Source: Megaleporinus macrocephalus (lineage: Eukaryota; Chordata; Actinopteri; Characiformes; Anostomidae). Taken from it: a stretch of 64,000 nucleotides of DNA. Where the stretch lies: NCBI GenBank assembly GCA_021613375.1, contig CM038702.1, positions 23,915,849 to 23,979,848 on the forward strand. Direction: 5' to 3'. Below the pieces are notes generated by a model. The model was not told where the DNA came from, did no database searches, and saw only the letters and a list, made by a program, of their open reading frames with translations. A program made the position numbers and the translations under genes. Positions 38,460 through 51,331 of this stretch are shown here, one piece after another; the first letter of the stretch is position 1; each line of letters starts with the position of its first letter.

Positions 38460-39750
38460 TACAGTATCAGTCAAAGGTTTGGATAAAGTCACTTATAGAA
38501 CTCATTTTATTTATGTATTTATTTATTGATTGATTGCAAATTTGAATAATAAATCACATATACACACTTATTGAAATAAATGTTGAAGAAAAGTATATTA
38601 TCTATTTTTAATGAAATACAATAAAATACTAAATATAAATAAAAATAGTACTAATGCTGCAAAAAATTTAAAAGTCAAAATGTACCTGGTGTCAGTGAAA
38701 TTAAGTTACCATTGATGGAGAAGATTTCAAGCAACTAATAGCAATCATGGTTCTCTGGAGTCAACATTGTTAAACAATACTCAAACAGAAAACTCCAAGC
38801 AAAGACCTTAAACATCCCCCTCTGTACAATTAATTCAATAATATGCAAACAAAAAAAAGTTAATGTATTGACAACTGCTCATCCCTGGACGTATGTCCCA
38901 TGCAAGAAATCTCTTACTAATGATAAGGAAGGCAGAAGACCTATTGTTAATAAGGTATATCCAGCTGTCACTTAAAAGGAGTTGGAGGATAACCTACAGA
39001 ACCTACAGTTACTCACAGAACAATAAGCAATACATTTCACTGCAATTATTTCCATTGCCTCCTATCATGCTCTATTTAAAAACTGAAAAAGAGAATCACA
39101 GTTGCACAAAGCATTTGGACAAAAGCTTTTCCAGCAATGTGTCGTCAGAAAAAAAAAAACAAAAAACACTTTTTGGCAACAATTCAGGTTGTCATGTTTG
39201 GAAAAAAAGATCATAACCACAGTCAGGTACAAAGGTGTGAAGGTCATGATATGGGGCTGCTTACTGAGGGGATCCCATGTAATCAAAGGAAACGTAAGAA
39301 GTAATGTTTTCATTAGAGGAGAATTAAATCTCACTGGCCAAGAAGACTCACATTTCAACAAAACAATGAGCCCAAGCTAAAAAAATTCTTAAAGCAAAGG
39401 TGAGGTTGTTTACAAGGTGTAGCTAATCTCCTGATTTAAATCCTATTGCGAATTTATGGAGGATTTTTGCAAGTCCATTAGTGAGACCCTCATTACTTTG
39501 GAGAATTAAAAAAGCTTTGCCAACAGGAACAGGCCAAAACTGAACCACAACATCACAAGGCTTCTTACTGTTGACGTGTCAAAGCGAAAATTACCCACAA
39601 TGGCTCAGCTTTATTAATTAATTGTTATTAATTTGTGGTGTCTGCACCTTTTTTTCCTACTGATTACATTTTTTAAACCATTTTGTATATGTTTATGAGT
39701 ACAAAGTCAGAAGTGTGCAAATTTGAAGTGCACTTATTGCCGCTCACTGT
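38460..39750 (+). mobile_element. Tc1-like transposon relic (family F)
   Basis: The left end ('ACAGTATCAGTCAAAGGTTTG' at 38461) fits a common Tc1 end. Coding similarity runs from about 38890 (RKAEDLLLI region) through 'AGGTCATGATATGGGGCTGC' (VKVMIWGCL, glycine box) to DLNPIANLWR at about 39433-39462. There the codon expected to be Glu is GCG (39448-39450, Ala). Frameshifts and stops separate the blocks. The right end is uncertain, with 'CTCACTGTA' near 39745 a candidate. Confidence 0.82.
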
Positions 39751-39754
39751 ATAG

Positions 39755-40775
39755 TGTAATGAATTTAAAACACACTCAGCGATGTTTAGAGTATGTTCAT
39801 TAATAAATTAAAACCTTTTCAGGGAATAAACTGTCTATGAAACAGGGGGAACGTACTCAAGAGATACCCAAATTACATCCATTATTGTTTAATTAGCCTT
39901 TTACAGTCTAAAGCTTTTACGGCTGCTGCAAAACTGTAGCACATACAGAGTTTAACACATATGGCCCAAATTGAAGGCTCAAATAATTCAGGGTTTGCCA
40001 CTGCTTTGCAGTAATATTACAGTAAACCTGCCTTATCACACATTTAGGATGATCCACTTATGAATAAATATTCAGTGGAACTCATGGACGATGTCATCTA
40101 ACGCATAGTAATGTAAAATGTCATTAATGTTTTAATTTCCATCATGAAAGCTTGTGGAATGTTATTAAGAAATCAGTAATGAACGCAACATGGACACCTT
40201 TCAGATGGGCTTAGAATTATATTAGTCCAGCAACGTGTATTACAACACAGTAATAAGTAAAGGTAGACAATCCTTTTCTCTCACATTATTAAAAGGTGCT
40301 ATATAAAGGCCTTGTCTTTTGTGCTGTATTAATTACTTCTTCCTGCTGCATTATCAACAGTGACATTAAAGTAAAATAAGGTTATTGTAAATTAATAAAG
40401 TCACCTACATATATGGCTCCTGAATGAGTATCATCTGAGAGAGTTTGACTTCTTTTTTTAGCACAGAAATCTATAATATCAAACAAGTAATTAGTATAAA
40501 TATATCCACCAATAAGCTTGTGTCATCTCCACCACCATGTAACAATATCATGGTTAAAATGTATCATCTTATCTCATTGTCCCATCTCATGGAGAAGCAG
40601 TGTTTGGCTATTATGCTGTTAGATCTACTATCTATCTATCCTGACACAGCACTCTACTATACAGATTGAATTTTTAATTATTTTTTTTTATTTAATGTTT
40701 AATACATTTTTTTAATGTGCTGGTTTTATCAAGTTTCAATACAGTTTCAATACATTTTAATATTTCAATACATTT
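39755..40775. other. Unique sequence; candidate conserved non-coding island at about 40070-40430
   Basis: 40070-40430 is repeat-free with TCATTAATGTTTTAATTT and AGTAATGAACGC stretches and no long frame. This is inference only. A poly-T/poly-A patch lies at 40680-40715. Confidence 0.3.
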
Positions 40776-40777
40776 GA

Positions 40778-40960
40778 TAGGTTGATTGGTCACTCTAAAT
40801 TGCCCATAGGTGTGAGTGTGTAAGCAAGTGTTGGCCATGCGATGGACTGGTGAATTGTCCATGGTGTACCCCGCCTTCACCCGATGACGCTGGGGTTGGC
40901 TCCAGCCCCCACCCCGTGACCCTGACTAGCGGGTTTAAGTGGCAGATAATGGATGGATGA
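40778..40960 (+). repeat. SINE-like repeat, 3' part
   Basis: Matches the body and tail of the 14.5-kb SINE: 'CACTCTAAATTGCCC', 'CCATGCGATGGACTGG', 'TGACCCTGACTAGCGGG' and a 'GATAATGGATGGATGAA' end. The tRNA-like head is missing, as expected from incomplete reverse transcription. Confidence 0.8.
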
Positions 40961-41199
40961 ATCAGCTTTGTATTTTCTCATTTGTAAAGCATTTTGATCA
41001 AGTATGAAAGGTGCTTTATTAATACTTTGTCTTTTGTAATGTATTAATTATCATGGTATAAAACCTAATGGGCTAAAATACTGATGTAAACACTAAGGCT
41101 GCTTTTATACTTATACTTCTTTAATGCTTGCTTCGCATTTAGAACCAATTCTGGGCTCATTTGGGAGAGGGGCTCACTATGGATGGCTTGCTTTTAAGC

Positions 41200-41640
41200 A
41201 CAAGAATCCCATCAATTGCACAATCCCATACATCACTTTTCTGCATACAGACTTGCAAAATGGCAAAAAATTATAATACAAACACACATGCGGCAAAGAA
41301 CAGCACTTTTTAGATGCATGTTATTTCACTAAACTTGAAAAGGGAAGTGACGTAACGAGTCAAAGCAGTCACGAAACAAAATGAACTAATCTAAAAAACA
41401 TGCAGCACCAGAAGCGCTTTCAGAACTGCTTCCACGCATGCAGCAGACCGCACCAGAGTTTGCTGGAAGCAAAGCCCAGATCACCGATTGCAGAAGGAAC
41501 AGAGATGGAGTCTCCGGACTACTGCTGGGCTCAAAAACAGATTTCACACAGATTTTTCAAACATACAGAACTCACAGAACAAGCAGTCCTGGATCAAAAA
41601 ATTAAATATTCAAGTGTGAAAACGCTTGTGAGCCTTTGGC
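41200..41640 (+). repeat. Dispersed repeat (family Z), copy 2
   Basis: Shares ordered blocks with 22620-23105, the clearest being 'GGGCTCAAAAACAGATTTCAC'. No protein is encoded. Confidence 0.6.
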
Positions 41641-41647
41641 TGAATCT

Positions 41648-41810
41648 ACAACCCCAGTTGCAAAAATGCTGGGATACTGTGTAAAAAGTAAAAAAAAACA
41701 GAATGCAGTGATTTGCAAATCTCATAGACCCATATTTTATTCACAATAGAACAAAGAACACATATCAGATGTTGAAAGTGAGACATTCAGAGAATGCAGC
41801 CTCACAGCCC
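41648..41810 (+). repeat. End of a widespread fish DNA transposon
   Basis: 'ACAACCCCAGTTGCAAAAATG', 'GGGATACTGTGTAAAA' and 'AATGCAGTGATTTGCAAATC' follow the order of a very common teleost element end (recalled). Only one end is present. Confidence 0.6.
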
Positions 41811-43080
41811 AAAGCTGGGGGTACTTAAAGCCATGTACATGGCGTTAGGCACGATGACCCTGGGCTCAGGTGTCAGCAATGGGTGCACCTTAAGGTAGCT
41901 GAGTTCACTCATTAGACATCATTGGGACAGGTTTTTTAGCATAGCAATTCTGTTTGTAGCCTTTGGGGGTTGTACTGGGGGCCAATGGTCCTGTTTGAAA
42001 GTGCCGCCTTGTTTGTGTCTTCTTTCATTTACTTAGAGACAGTGCTGCAAAACATTCTTCCTCTAGCTCTCGTTTTCAGCCAGAAAAATGAATAGGCCCT
42101 TCACTCTATTTCATTACCCTGCACCCAGAGAGTGAGAGAAAGACTGATATAGAAACACAGAGAGGTAAAAAAGGGGTTGGGTGGGGAAGTTAGTGTGTGA
42201 TTTTCCTCTTTTGGCCTCTAGTCTCTAATATTAGCTCAGTCGCAAACACTTCGGCTCTCGGTGACACTAATTTTAGCTGTCGTTTTCTCTCTTTGTGGTT
42301 CACCGCTCACTCACATGCGCACACACACACACAGTGTGCTGGCCGGTATTAAGATTCCATGCGTATCTGATAGCACTGGCTGTCTGGCAGATTGCCCAAC
42401 CACAGCTTTCTCCTATCACCTGACGAAAGGAGCAACTCCACCACCAGACCAGAAGATAATACAGATAGAGAGAGAGAGGGAGAGAGGGGGGAAAAGAGAG
42501 AGAGAGGGAGTGTGTAAGAGAGAGATGGGAAATGCTGGGGGGAGAAAAAAATGTGGAGTGTGGAGAGTATATGGAGTTCTTTAGTGGAAAAGCCAGTCAG
42601 GTGTGAGAGATAGAAGGTCCAATGATGCGGAGTTGAGAGAGGCGATAGTTTGGGTTAGATCCATAGGCCATACATATCCACTAACTGAGAGAGACAGTCA
42701 GAGAAAGAGAAACTAGTTCTAAGTCAACTTTTTCAGAATTTCATCTGCCATCCAGCGAGGTGTGTCACATTAGCCATTCCAATATGTCTAACAGAAAAAA
42801 GGGCTGGAGGGAATACGGAGTTGATATGACATAGACAGTATAACCCTTATAAATATACAGTTCTTAATCCTGCTGTGTGAGGACTGCACCTTTTTAGTAC
42901 TTGCCAGTACCGATATTTAAGTAGTAACTTAGTTTTGTAGCTGTTAGTGTAAATGAGAGCAGTGTGTAATTCCACATAAATCAATAAAATCTAGCCGATT
43001 TTAATAGACATGAATGAACTAGCTATGCTGCATTAGTTATTGTGGACTGAGTAGAATTGTAGTGGAGAAGAGTGATATTA
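41811..43080. other. Unique sequence with short CA and GA runs
   Basis: CA at 42319-42333 and a GA-rich patch at 42460-42520. No gene is recognised; a 107-codon open frame at 42261-42584 crosses the simple repeats. Confidence 0.4.
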
Positions 43081-43082
43081 TT

Positions 43083-44759
43083 TGTCATATGCTGTCTTGC
43101 CCTGCTCTTGTCTTTGTTTCTGCTTTGGTAACTATCCTGGTGTTTCTTGCCATGTGCTTCGGGTTTTGATTTAGCCTCGTATCCCCCATTCCTGCCTTCA
43201 CTTCAGTATTTCCACTTGGGTCTAGTTCATAGCTTATCCTCTCTGCTGCTCCTTGTCAGTCCTTGTGCTATTATCCTCCTCTGGTTGCTCCCAGTGGCCT
43301 TGCATTCTGTGTAATCTGTGGTTGTGTGCTTCTTGTTTTCAGTTTTTTATATTATTTTGGTCTAAGTGTGTTGTTTATCATGGACCGTCCTGCACTTACC
43401 GCGTCTGCCTGTACTCTGTCTATCTGTCATGTTAACTTGGACTCAAATAAACACATTCTGCAAGCCAACAGAATGAATGCAGTGAGTCTGTTTAAGGCTC
43501 AGGAAAAACTTATAGAGGAAAATCAAGCTCGACTGCAGGAGGGTTGCCATCTGTTATACCGGTTACAGGCCTTTCTGCTGGATGAAGAACAAGCACACTT
43601 ACTGTAGTAGAAGAGCCAGCTCTGCTTGTAGCTGAGATGGCTCCAGCTGACATGGCCAAGCAGGAGGCATGTCTCCATAGTGGTATATGGCAAAAGACAC
43701 ACTGTGGCTCTGGAGAGCACTAGCAAGTTGTGGACAGGAGCAGCAGGCCGACTGCCGATATGGACATGAGTGCCTCCCAGCCTGCATCCAAGGACATAGG
43801 GGCGGCTCTACCAGCACCTAAGGGCATCTGGGCAGCCCTGCCAGCACCCTAGGATGTCTGTGCCTCTGTCTGCTCCCGATGGTGTGTCTTCTGGCCTGCT
43901 AACCTTCATGTATCCTGTTTCAGTGCCGGCTCCACATCCTATTTTAGTGCCACCTCTACAGTCCTTCTGGTTTCCAGCCTGGCCACTTTTCCAGTTGCCT
44001 GTCCCGCCACCTTTTTCAGTTCCCTGCCCAGCTACCTTTTTAAACCCCATAGTCTACTCAATTCTTTGCCCTACTTGTCTCCTAGGTTGTTCCTTCCCCT
44101 TATCTCCAGTCCTTGTTATTTTTTGGTCCCTGTAACTATGTATCTGTGCCTCTCTTGGTCAGTCTGCCTGTCCCTGTTTCAGTTGGTCTTTCTGATTCCA
44201 TTTTAGTCAATGTCTCTGTTCCTGTCCCTGTAACAGCATTAGATATAGTCCCTATGTCTGTGTTTGTCCAGTCACTAGTCTCCTGTCCACTTCTTTATCT
44301 AGTCCCTGTTCAGATACTTCTGTAGGAGGGTTTCTGTCATATCCTGTCCTGTCCTGTTCTTTGTAATGACTTTGTTTGTGCCTTTATTTACATTCACTTG
44401 CATTTCTTGCCTTTGGTCTTGTTTCTACTCTGTTCCTGCTTTCCATTTAGTTGTCTCACCTGTGTCTAGTTTGTAGCTTCCGCTCCTCCCAGATGCACTT
44501 TGCCAGTTCTTGTGCTTATATACCCCTCTGTTTACTCCCAGTCTGACCTTGCATTAAATGGTATCTGCGGTTCATGTGTATGCTCTGTTTTGGTTTCTTG
44601 ATTTTAGTTCACAGTATCTTCATCTTAGTGTGTTGTTTATCATGGACTTTTATGCATTTACTGTGTTTGCCTGTAATCTATCTCCATGTCATATAAGGTT
44701 GCATGCAATAAATAAACACTGCACTTGTGTCCATCTACCATGCCTGCTCACACATTACA
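43083..44759 (+). mobile_element. Possible non-autonomous LTR element with two ~380-420-bp direct repeats
   Basis: A repeat starting TGTCATATGCTGTC at 43083 recurs as TGTCATATCCTGTC at 44335. Shared blocks continue to 'GTGTGTTGTTTATCATGGAC' (about 43367 and 44630) and an AATAAACAC signal (about 43446 and 44711), which could be a polyadenylation site. The copies are diverged but colinear, like LTRs beginning TG. The interior has a short coiled-coil-like frame at 43473-43604 (MNAVSLFKAQEKL...) and Pro/Val-rich frames made of CCTGT-type repeats (43854-44325). I see no gag, protease, reverse transcriptase or integrase, so it is at most a passenger. A tandem duplication is the alternative. Confidence 0.45.
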
Positions 44760-45035
44760 GCTTCTGTACAGCTGCAAACAAGTTCTATAGTTTTGTCTTT
44801 AGTCTTTATAGTCTTTATCTGTGTCCTTCAACCCTTGCTGTAACACAGTGAGAGTGGGAATCACATTAGAGTGTCATGTATTTGAGAAGTTTAACTGTTT
44901 CTTTTTGGCTGGTCAAGCTGTATTTTCAATGTCCACTAAGACCCTGCTTAATATTTTAGCCTCTGTACCCCTCCATATGTATTCATGGTCAGTTCCACCT
45001 ATTGGCATATATGTAAAGCACTCCGACATCTTTTA
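44760..45035. other. Spacer, no gene seen
   Basis: No motif recognised. Confidence 0.3.
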
Positions 45036-45039
45036 CAAA

Positions 45040-45265
45040 CTACACACCATGAGAGAAACAAGTGCTAATACTGTTACATCAGCTAACACATGCCCGCATT
45101 AGCGACCATCATGCTGAGAAATGGGGGAGAAGGAGGGGCACCCTACCAATCCAGAAAGAGTGAGGCCAATTATGCTGTCTTGGACTCCTGAGCACAGATG
45201 GCTGTGGCATTGGCAGGGACTGAAATTGCAATTGTTTCAATGATAGGGCCAGCATTTATGATGGT
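45040..45265 (-). repeat. SINE-like repeat, second family, antisense
   Basis: The minus strand begins with 'AAATGCTGGCCCTATCATTG' and a tRNA-like head including a B-box-like 'TTTCAGTCCC', followed by 'AGCCATCTGTGCTCAGGAG' and a 'CACTCTTTCTGG' body. The head is degraded. This layout fits a fish SINE with a tRNA-derived head whose exact family I cannot name. Confidence 0.5.
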
Positions 45266-45269
45266 TACA

Positions 45270-46600
45270 CACTGAATGCGACTAAATAAATTGCATGAAA
45301 ATGCAAAATATCCTGACATTTATTTATTTTTTGCAGTTAAACTACGGCAGAATGTCTTTAAGTGCAACATGATATTCAGTGCCCCTCATAAATTGGGCAC
45401 ATGGTGACATTGGATGGGCTGCTTTTTTTGAAAAACTAAAGAGGGACAGAAAGTTTCACCACCTCAGTAAGGAGCTCACACTTTATAAACAACGAGCACA
45501 AAAATCAAGAGCGAAAAAGATAATGTCATATTTTAGCATTCTGAGTTGATTTATTGGAGAAAATCTCACACTCAGAGATCTTAATTGGTCAGCTAGAGAG
45601 CCCTCATTTTGCTTTGTTAGGTAACGACTTATACATTCAATATCAATAGGTTAGATCTAATGATGCAACTTGGAGAGGTGATGGTTTTCATTTGATGTTC
45701 AGTCAAGTGTTTCACATTAGACCTACTAATATTTCTAATACTACTGATCACATTCAGCACTGCCAATGTAAATGGTTTATTAATGACACAAATGCTTTAT
45801 AGACCCGTTTATTGGTCCATAGAAGAGTCCATACTTCAATTTATGACTTGTATAACTACATGATTTACATCAGTTACTGAAAAATTCATTAATCAGTTTA
45901 CTGAGTAGCTACTGCAAATGTTGTAGAGTAATTTATAGTTTTTTTCTGAATCATTTACAATAATAGCTAAATAATTCAGAGTAGTTATTAAATAATTCAC
46001 AGCAATAACCAAGTAATAAGTGTTAGGATTACTAACTGGAGGATGACAATGTAATATCATGGTGTCGGTGTAGAATAAGACATTGCATAAATGGAAAAAT
46101 GCTTTTTTTATTCAACAGCCAGCAAAAGTGCCGCCCAGCACTTTTAGAATAGCAGACAGGTCACTTCTAGCCATCCACTTTCTCAACACAGAATAGCTCA
46201 AATAATACTGCAGCACTAGTAACATTGGTGGCAATAAGATCAGAAGTGTCTGTTTTCTTGCCAGGAGTGAGCTCTTCCCATGGAAACTTTGCATTGCCAC
46301 ACCTGCAACTCTCCTACAGTGTTGTGGCCAGTTGCAGATATCACAATATAAAAAATAGAAATCTTTTATGAATGTTACATTTATCTAGAAGAATATATAA
46401 GCATAATATATTGTTAAATTATCAAATTACTCAAATTCTTCAGCATGATTTGCATATGTAGCTTAAGCACTGTTGTATTTTATTTTACTCCTGCCACAGA
46501 AAATAATTTTTTTGTGAGTTAGACATCAGACATCAGGCCATTGTTGAATATAGAAACTTAAATGATAAAATAGTTTAACTACTACTTCCTGCAGTCTGAA
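45270..46600. other. Unique AT-rich sequence, no gene seen
   Basis: 45880-46020 has loosely repeated 'AATAATTCA' and 'ATTCACAG' words. No gene or RNA is seen. Confidence 0.4.
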
Positions 46601-46609
46601 GACATGTTG

Positions 46610-46795
46610 AATTGCCACATGTGTGAGTGTTAATGCATATATCTGTGTGTTTGCGCTGTGAGGTACTGGTGGCCTACCCAGGGTGTTTCCTCCAAGCTGG
46701 GATACGCTCCAGTCCAACCATCCCCCAACCCCCACCCCCCAATTTCCTCCCGCAACCTAGGAGGATAAGCGGCTTAGAACGAGAATTAATGAATT
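46610..46795 (+). repeat. SINE-like tail, variant family
   Basis: 'GGTGGCCTACCCAGGGTGTTT', 'GGGATACGCTCCAG' and the end 'GGATAAGCGGCTTAGAACG' resemble the second common fish tail type, also seen on the plus strand at 1500-1600. A C-rich run at 46725-46740 interrupts it. Confidence 0.65.
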
Positions 46796-48410
46796 AATAA
46801 TTAAACTAAAATGATACTGAATCATGAATTTCAGGGGTAGAAATGGGCAGGTTTTATCAAGGGGAGAATCCTAGTTTGTTTGTTTGATTGGTTGTTCATT
46901 TGGAGGAGGAGTGCAGTTTGATGACTAATGATGCTACATGTGTACTATTGTTTTAGATCCTTTTATTTTTGTAACATAAACTTATGTATCCTGATTTGTT
47001 CAGTATCTAGCAGTGTTTTTGGGATATGTAGGTAGGTTCTCAGTGTAGCGACCATGTGTTTTAGTCTCTCCACCACTGTCCTTGTTAGTAGGATGGTCTT
47101 GAGTCGGATGAGATCTCGAAGCAGAAAACATTTTTGACTCAGCGTTTCCCGAACCCAGTGGGAGCAGTGAACTATTCTGACAAAATGTTGTCCCTTTTTT
47201 CATTCACCTCTCTCTCTCCCCATCTCCCTCTCATCTCTCCATGTCAGCTCTCTCTAGTGGCCCTTGTTTGGCTGGCAGTGAAGTGACCTCTTTTAGCCGG
47301 GTAGTGCTGAATAGTGTTGAATGGCGGTGGGGGTTAGGAGAGAAGGATAATTTAACCCAGGAATAAAAGGCCATGCTGGGCAGAGATGGCACCACAGGAC
47401 CCCATAAGACTTTAATGACCATGCTGTGATAATGTCAGAACAGTGTGAGTTCACCCATCACGTGTAGTTGTGAGCACAAATGTTCATATGTCCATAAATG
47501 CACTTGCTTTTATTTTTCTCTGTACATTTCTCTTTTACATGCAGCATTTGCTTTTAGACCTTCAGAGTTTTTCAGTCCCCTTTCACCTTTCATTCCCATC
47601 ATTTCCAATTTATTTCTCCTTTTCAGGCAAACCATCGTGCTGCATTGCTTTAATCCATGTCAATGGTTTTACAATTCACATTGTAAGCATTAACTTGTGT
47701 TAATAGTCATTTTACAGTTTTGTGTACAACCTGATATTAATATTAATAATGTGCTAGCTAGGTGGGTTTTTGTATTCTAGCTAGTAATGATGCTTCAGAA
47801 CACTATTTGTGGATCTAGCTCTGGCATCTCATTGTGTTGACCAGTTAACCAACAACGCCGGAGCTAACCCCAGAGCTTAGCAAATTAGCACAAGATCTAT
47901 TTGCTGAATGCCATTCTGTAATCTTAAGGCTGCAGTAACATTTGTAGTAGATTTTCTAACTAAACAGTTTTTTTTTTCCAGTTTTCACATTTGTCTCTTC
48001 GGCTCCAACATTTCCATAAACTTCCTGCTAATGTTTTTTACAGATTGTGAGATTTTATAAGATATGTTTTTTGAAAGTAATATAACTATAATAATAATAA
48101 CTAGTGATAGAGTTGCCTTGTTGGAGGTATGCTGAGTACTGAGTTTTTTTTCAGTGTTTTTCAGAGCATACGTGAATGTTACCGGTAGTGATTGAGACGC
48201 ATAAGACATTTTTCCATCCAGCAGTGTGGTTCAGAAGAAAAGCTGAATTAATAGGTGTCTAAAAACATTTGGACAGTTAAGTCACTTTGGGTCTCTTCTG
48301 ACTTTAAACAATCGGATCAAATAAACACCTAGACATTTGATTAATTTTAGTTATAAAATATTTACCAGTAAAGCAGAGAAATGAAATGTTATCTGGCCAG
48401 TAAATGAAAT
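46796..48410. other. Unique sequence, no gene seen
   Basis: Two overlapping open frames at 47445-47703 have no recognised motif. 48240-48345 has 'GGTGTCTAAAAACATTTGGAC' and 'CACCTAGACATTTG', perhaps a small Tc1-type MITE in inverted form. Confidence 0.35.
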
Positions 48411-48417
48411 TAAGTAT

Positions 48418-48665
48418 CTCAAGTCAAGTCAAGTCAAGTCAAGTGGGTTTTATTGTCATTTCAACTACATACAGAGTACACAGTGAAACGAAACAACGTT
48501 CCTCCAGGACCATGGTGCAACATAGACAGTGCATACAAGACACAAGTGCAACACGAACAAACAAGTGCGGACAGACAACACAACACAGTACAGACAGAGA
48601 ATAATAAATAATTGCTGGTAGTGTGCAAATTGTGCAATGTGTAATAAATAGAGTCCAGTGAGGTA
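48418..48665 (+). repeat. Dispersed repeat with (CAAGT)n head
   Basis: Five CAAGT units are followed by 'GGGTTTTATTGTCATTTC', 'GAGTACACAGTGAAACG', 'AACAACGTTCCTCCAGGACC' and 'TGTGCAAATTGTGCAATG', the order of a common fish repeat, likely the 3' end of a LINE (recalled). Confidence 0.6.
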
Positions 48666-48725
48666 GTAGAGTTATTAGTGCAATGCTTTGTGCAAAAATG
48701 CTTCCCTTTTTTATCTGGGGTAAAT

Positions 48726-48730
<5 letters not shown>

Positions 48731-48813
<83 letters not shown>
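48731..48813. repeat. (GA)n microsatellite
   Basis: About 83 bp of GA with one AAAG interruption. Confidence 0.97.
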
Positions 48814-48815
<2 letters not shown>

Positions 48816-50070
48816 TGCATGTACCAGAAAGATATCAGATCTTTAATCAAACTGATGAAAGAAGTAATATATTTGTTTGAGAGAGAAACAAAAAGACAAT
48901 AATAGAAGTCTTATATTCCTCACTGTCAGAACATTTTGTATTCTTTAACTGATGAGATATATTCGATAAAAGATATTCTCTTTTTCTAATTTGCACATGC
49001 CCTCCTTTCTAAATAATACTTTATCACAGCTAACTTTTTTTCTATTTTAAAGCTGCATATTACAAGCTTTCTGGAAGGAAACTTTTCTTAAAAATAGAAC
49101 TCCCTGTTTCAGTGGAACCCAATGTGGGGGGCAAGATTCTGAAGAAGAACAAAGTAAGAGTATATTAACCAAATATCGACTTTCCTACTACTTTATTAAA
49201 ACACTCATATTCTTAATAAATCAACTGAACACTCAGTTTAAAGAGCCCATAATCACAGACTCCTTTTCCAAAACATAGGTAAATGTATTGTACTTAAAAG
49301 TTTCAGAACATAACGTCCATATTCAACATCATTTGGAAAAGCAGCCTTTTTTTTACTCTTAATGGCTGTGACATCACAACCATGAACTCATTTTCAAATA
49401 AGCACACACTTAAGCCCATTTTACACAAAGTGTCAGGCCATTCTGAGTATGTCAGTTTAGTTCTGCCAGTTCAAGTGCTGTGGTGCATTCTTGCTAAGCA
49501 CACTCTCTAGTAGAGTTATTGGAGGGGAAGAACAGTTAAACGTTGTACTGTTCTTGGTTGTCAGGAAGCAAATGGATCACTGCAGCATCCACACATCCAA
49601 AAGGAGTAGCAGAAGTGTTTTTTTTTGTCTCTTGGCCCTGAGGATATTGGCCTTCCCAGAAAAGCAGAGGCTCTTACTGCAGCTAAACATTAGTCTGTTC
49701 TGTACATTTCAGCCCAGCCTGCTTTTTGAATAAGGCACAATAAGGCAGCCAATGAGAAGAAGAGTTATTTGCATAAATGTGCCTTAAAGGCCAAAAGTAG
49801 TCTGTTTAACTGTTTTGTCTTTTTTTAAGATACAAATGCAGGTTTAAAAAAAAACACATGCATTCTTTATTACAATTTATTCCGAACCTGCCAGACAGTG
49901 AAGTTTTGTAATTCGGAGGAGATCCAATTTCCTGCAATGTATGAAAGGATTGAAACTCTAGGTGAGCAATCAGTGCTCTCTTATCATGATTGCATTTCAA
50001 GCTAATGTTCAACAACATGGAGAACAGCTCCTACTCATGGTAGAGCACAACACACTGACAGTAAAAATGC
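48814..50070. other. Unique sequence, no gene seen
   Basis: Open frames of 80 and 70 codons at 49491-50018 carry no motif. Confidence 0.4.
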
Positions 50071-50074
50071 AAGT

Positions 50075-50335
50075 TTAAAGGTGCCATAGGATAGAAAAAT
50101 AGAAATTTGCTCCGTACATTTCACTGTGGTTCGTTCTATAAACTTTAGATAATATCAAGCAGCCTCGCTTAGCGCTAGAGTGAGATAGTTCCCATTACAT
50201 CACAACAATCGCAACCTATAAGTAGCAGCCATGCTGTGTGAGTTTATCCACTTCCTGAGGGTTGAAGCAGATAATCTTAAACTGAAAGTTTCATATTAAG
50301 CTAACCATGTTTAATTCACTTGTTGTTGATGTACT
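50075..50335. repeat. Dispersed MITE-like repeat (family V), copy 1
   Basis: The left end 'TTTAAAGGTGCCATAGGATAG' begins at 50077. The 'AAGTAGCAGCCATGCTGTGTG' block (50219-50239) and 'ACTGAAAGTTT' also occur at 54001-54070. A SINE tail cuts off the right end. Confidence 0.6.
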
Positions 50336-50337
50336 TT

Positions 50338-50440
50338 TCATGGTGTACCCAGCCTTTACCCTATGACGCTGGGATTGGCTCCAGCCCCCCGTGACCCCGA
50401 CTAGTGGGATAAAGCGGCAGATAATGAATAGATGGATATT
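50338..50440 (+). repeat. SINE-like repeat tail
   Basis: 'CATGGTGTACCCAGCC', 'GACGCTGGGATTGGCTCC' and 'ACTAGTGGGATAAAGCGGC' match the 14.5-kb SINE tail. It is 5'-truncated and sits at the broken right side of the family V copy. Confidence 0.78.
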
Positions 50441-51100
50441 ATTGTATATATAGATTACATAATAAGTGGATTTCTAAGAGACATTAAAGAAAATCAGAGT
50501 GCTTTATGACTTCACTTGCTGGTCTATAGTGCTAGGAGCTGCAGGTAGGACCTCATATGGACAGAGAAGAATTTCGAAGTTCTAAGGTGTATGGGAGCAT
50601 ATGACTTTCACAACAGACTTTAACAACACAAGAGAGGAAGATAAAGAGAGAGAGAGGGGGAGAGACAGAGAGAGAGAGAGAGTTGAAGAGGGAGAGAGTG
50701 AAAGATCTCTGAATAGAGAAGGTCTCTGAATGGATGTGGAGTCATTGGTGAGAATAAAAGGCTGATGGCTCCAGTCAGGCTTTCTTTCCTCAATCTCTTC
50801 AGCCTCTATAGCTCACAGCTGCCCAAGAAGCCATAGCAATCGATGGCCTCTCTCTGTCTCTCTGTCTCGCTGTCTCTCCCGCTCCCTCTCTCTATCTCTC
50901 TCTCTCTCTGTGGGATGGGAAGTGAGTGGAGAGTGGACCCTGCAGTGAAGGATTAACTAAGGCTCTCTCTTAAGCAGTGGGATACAGGATAACACACACA
51001 TACACACCACACACACACACTGTTCCTCTTAGCTCTCTTACACACAGACACATGGATTCCTTTTTCTACACGGGGTCATTCATGTCTCATATATAAAATG
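50441..51100. other. Spacer with GA, CT and CA runs
   Basis: GA at 50645-50700, CT at 50850-50911 and CA near 50993-51020. No gene is seen. Confidence 0.5.
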
Positions 51101-51331
51101 TTGCTATCCAAAGAAACACAAGCGTCTCCAAAATGGCAACTTTACAGTAGAGGCCCAAAAAGTACATTACTTTTAATGCAAGTCAATGGAACCAGATGTT
51201 TCCAGGCTATTTTGGAGGATTTATCTTGGTCCGTTTATCCTGAAATGTAAACACAATGTAAAAAATGACAGTTCCCGTGTTCAAATGAAAAAAAAAAATG
51301 GGGATATGTGTTTTTCTTTGGACAGCGATGA
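51101..51331. mobile_element. MITE (family U), copy 1
   Basis: The left end 'TTGCTATCCAAAGAAACAC' and the reverse complement of the right end, 'TCGCTGTCCAAAGAAAAACAC', match with few differences. Copy 2 is at 55531-55710. It is under 250 bp and non-coding. Confidence 0.75.

Noticed and set aside
48461..48850. 129-codon minus-strand open frame
   Set aside because: Crosses a (GA)n run and a dispersed repeat; no domain.
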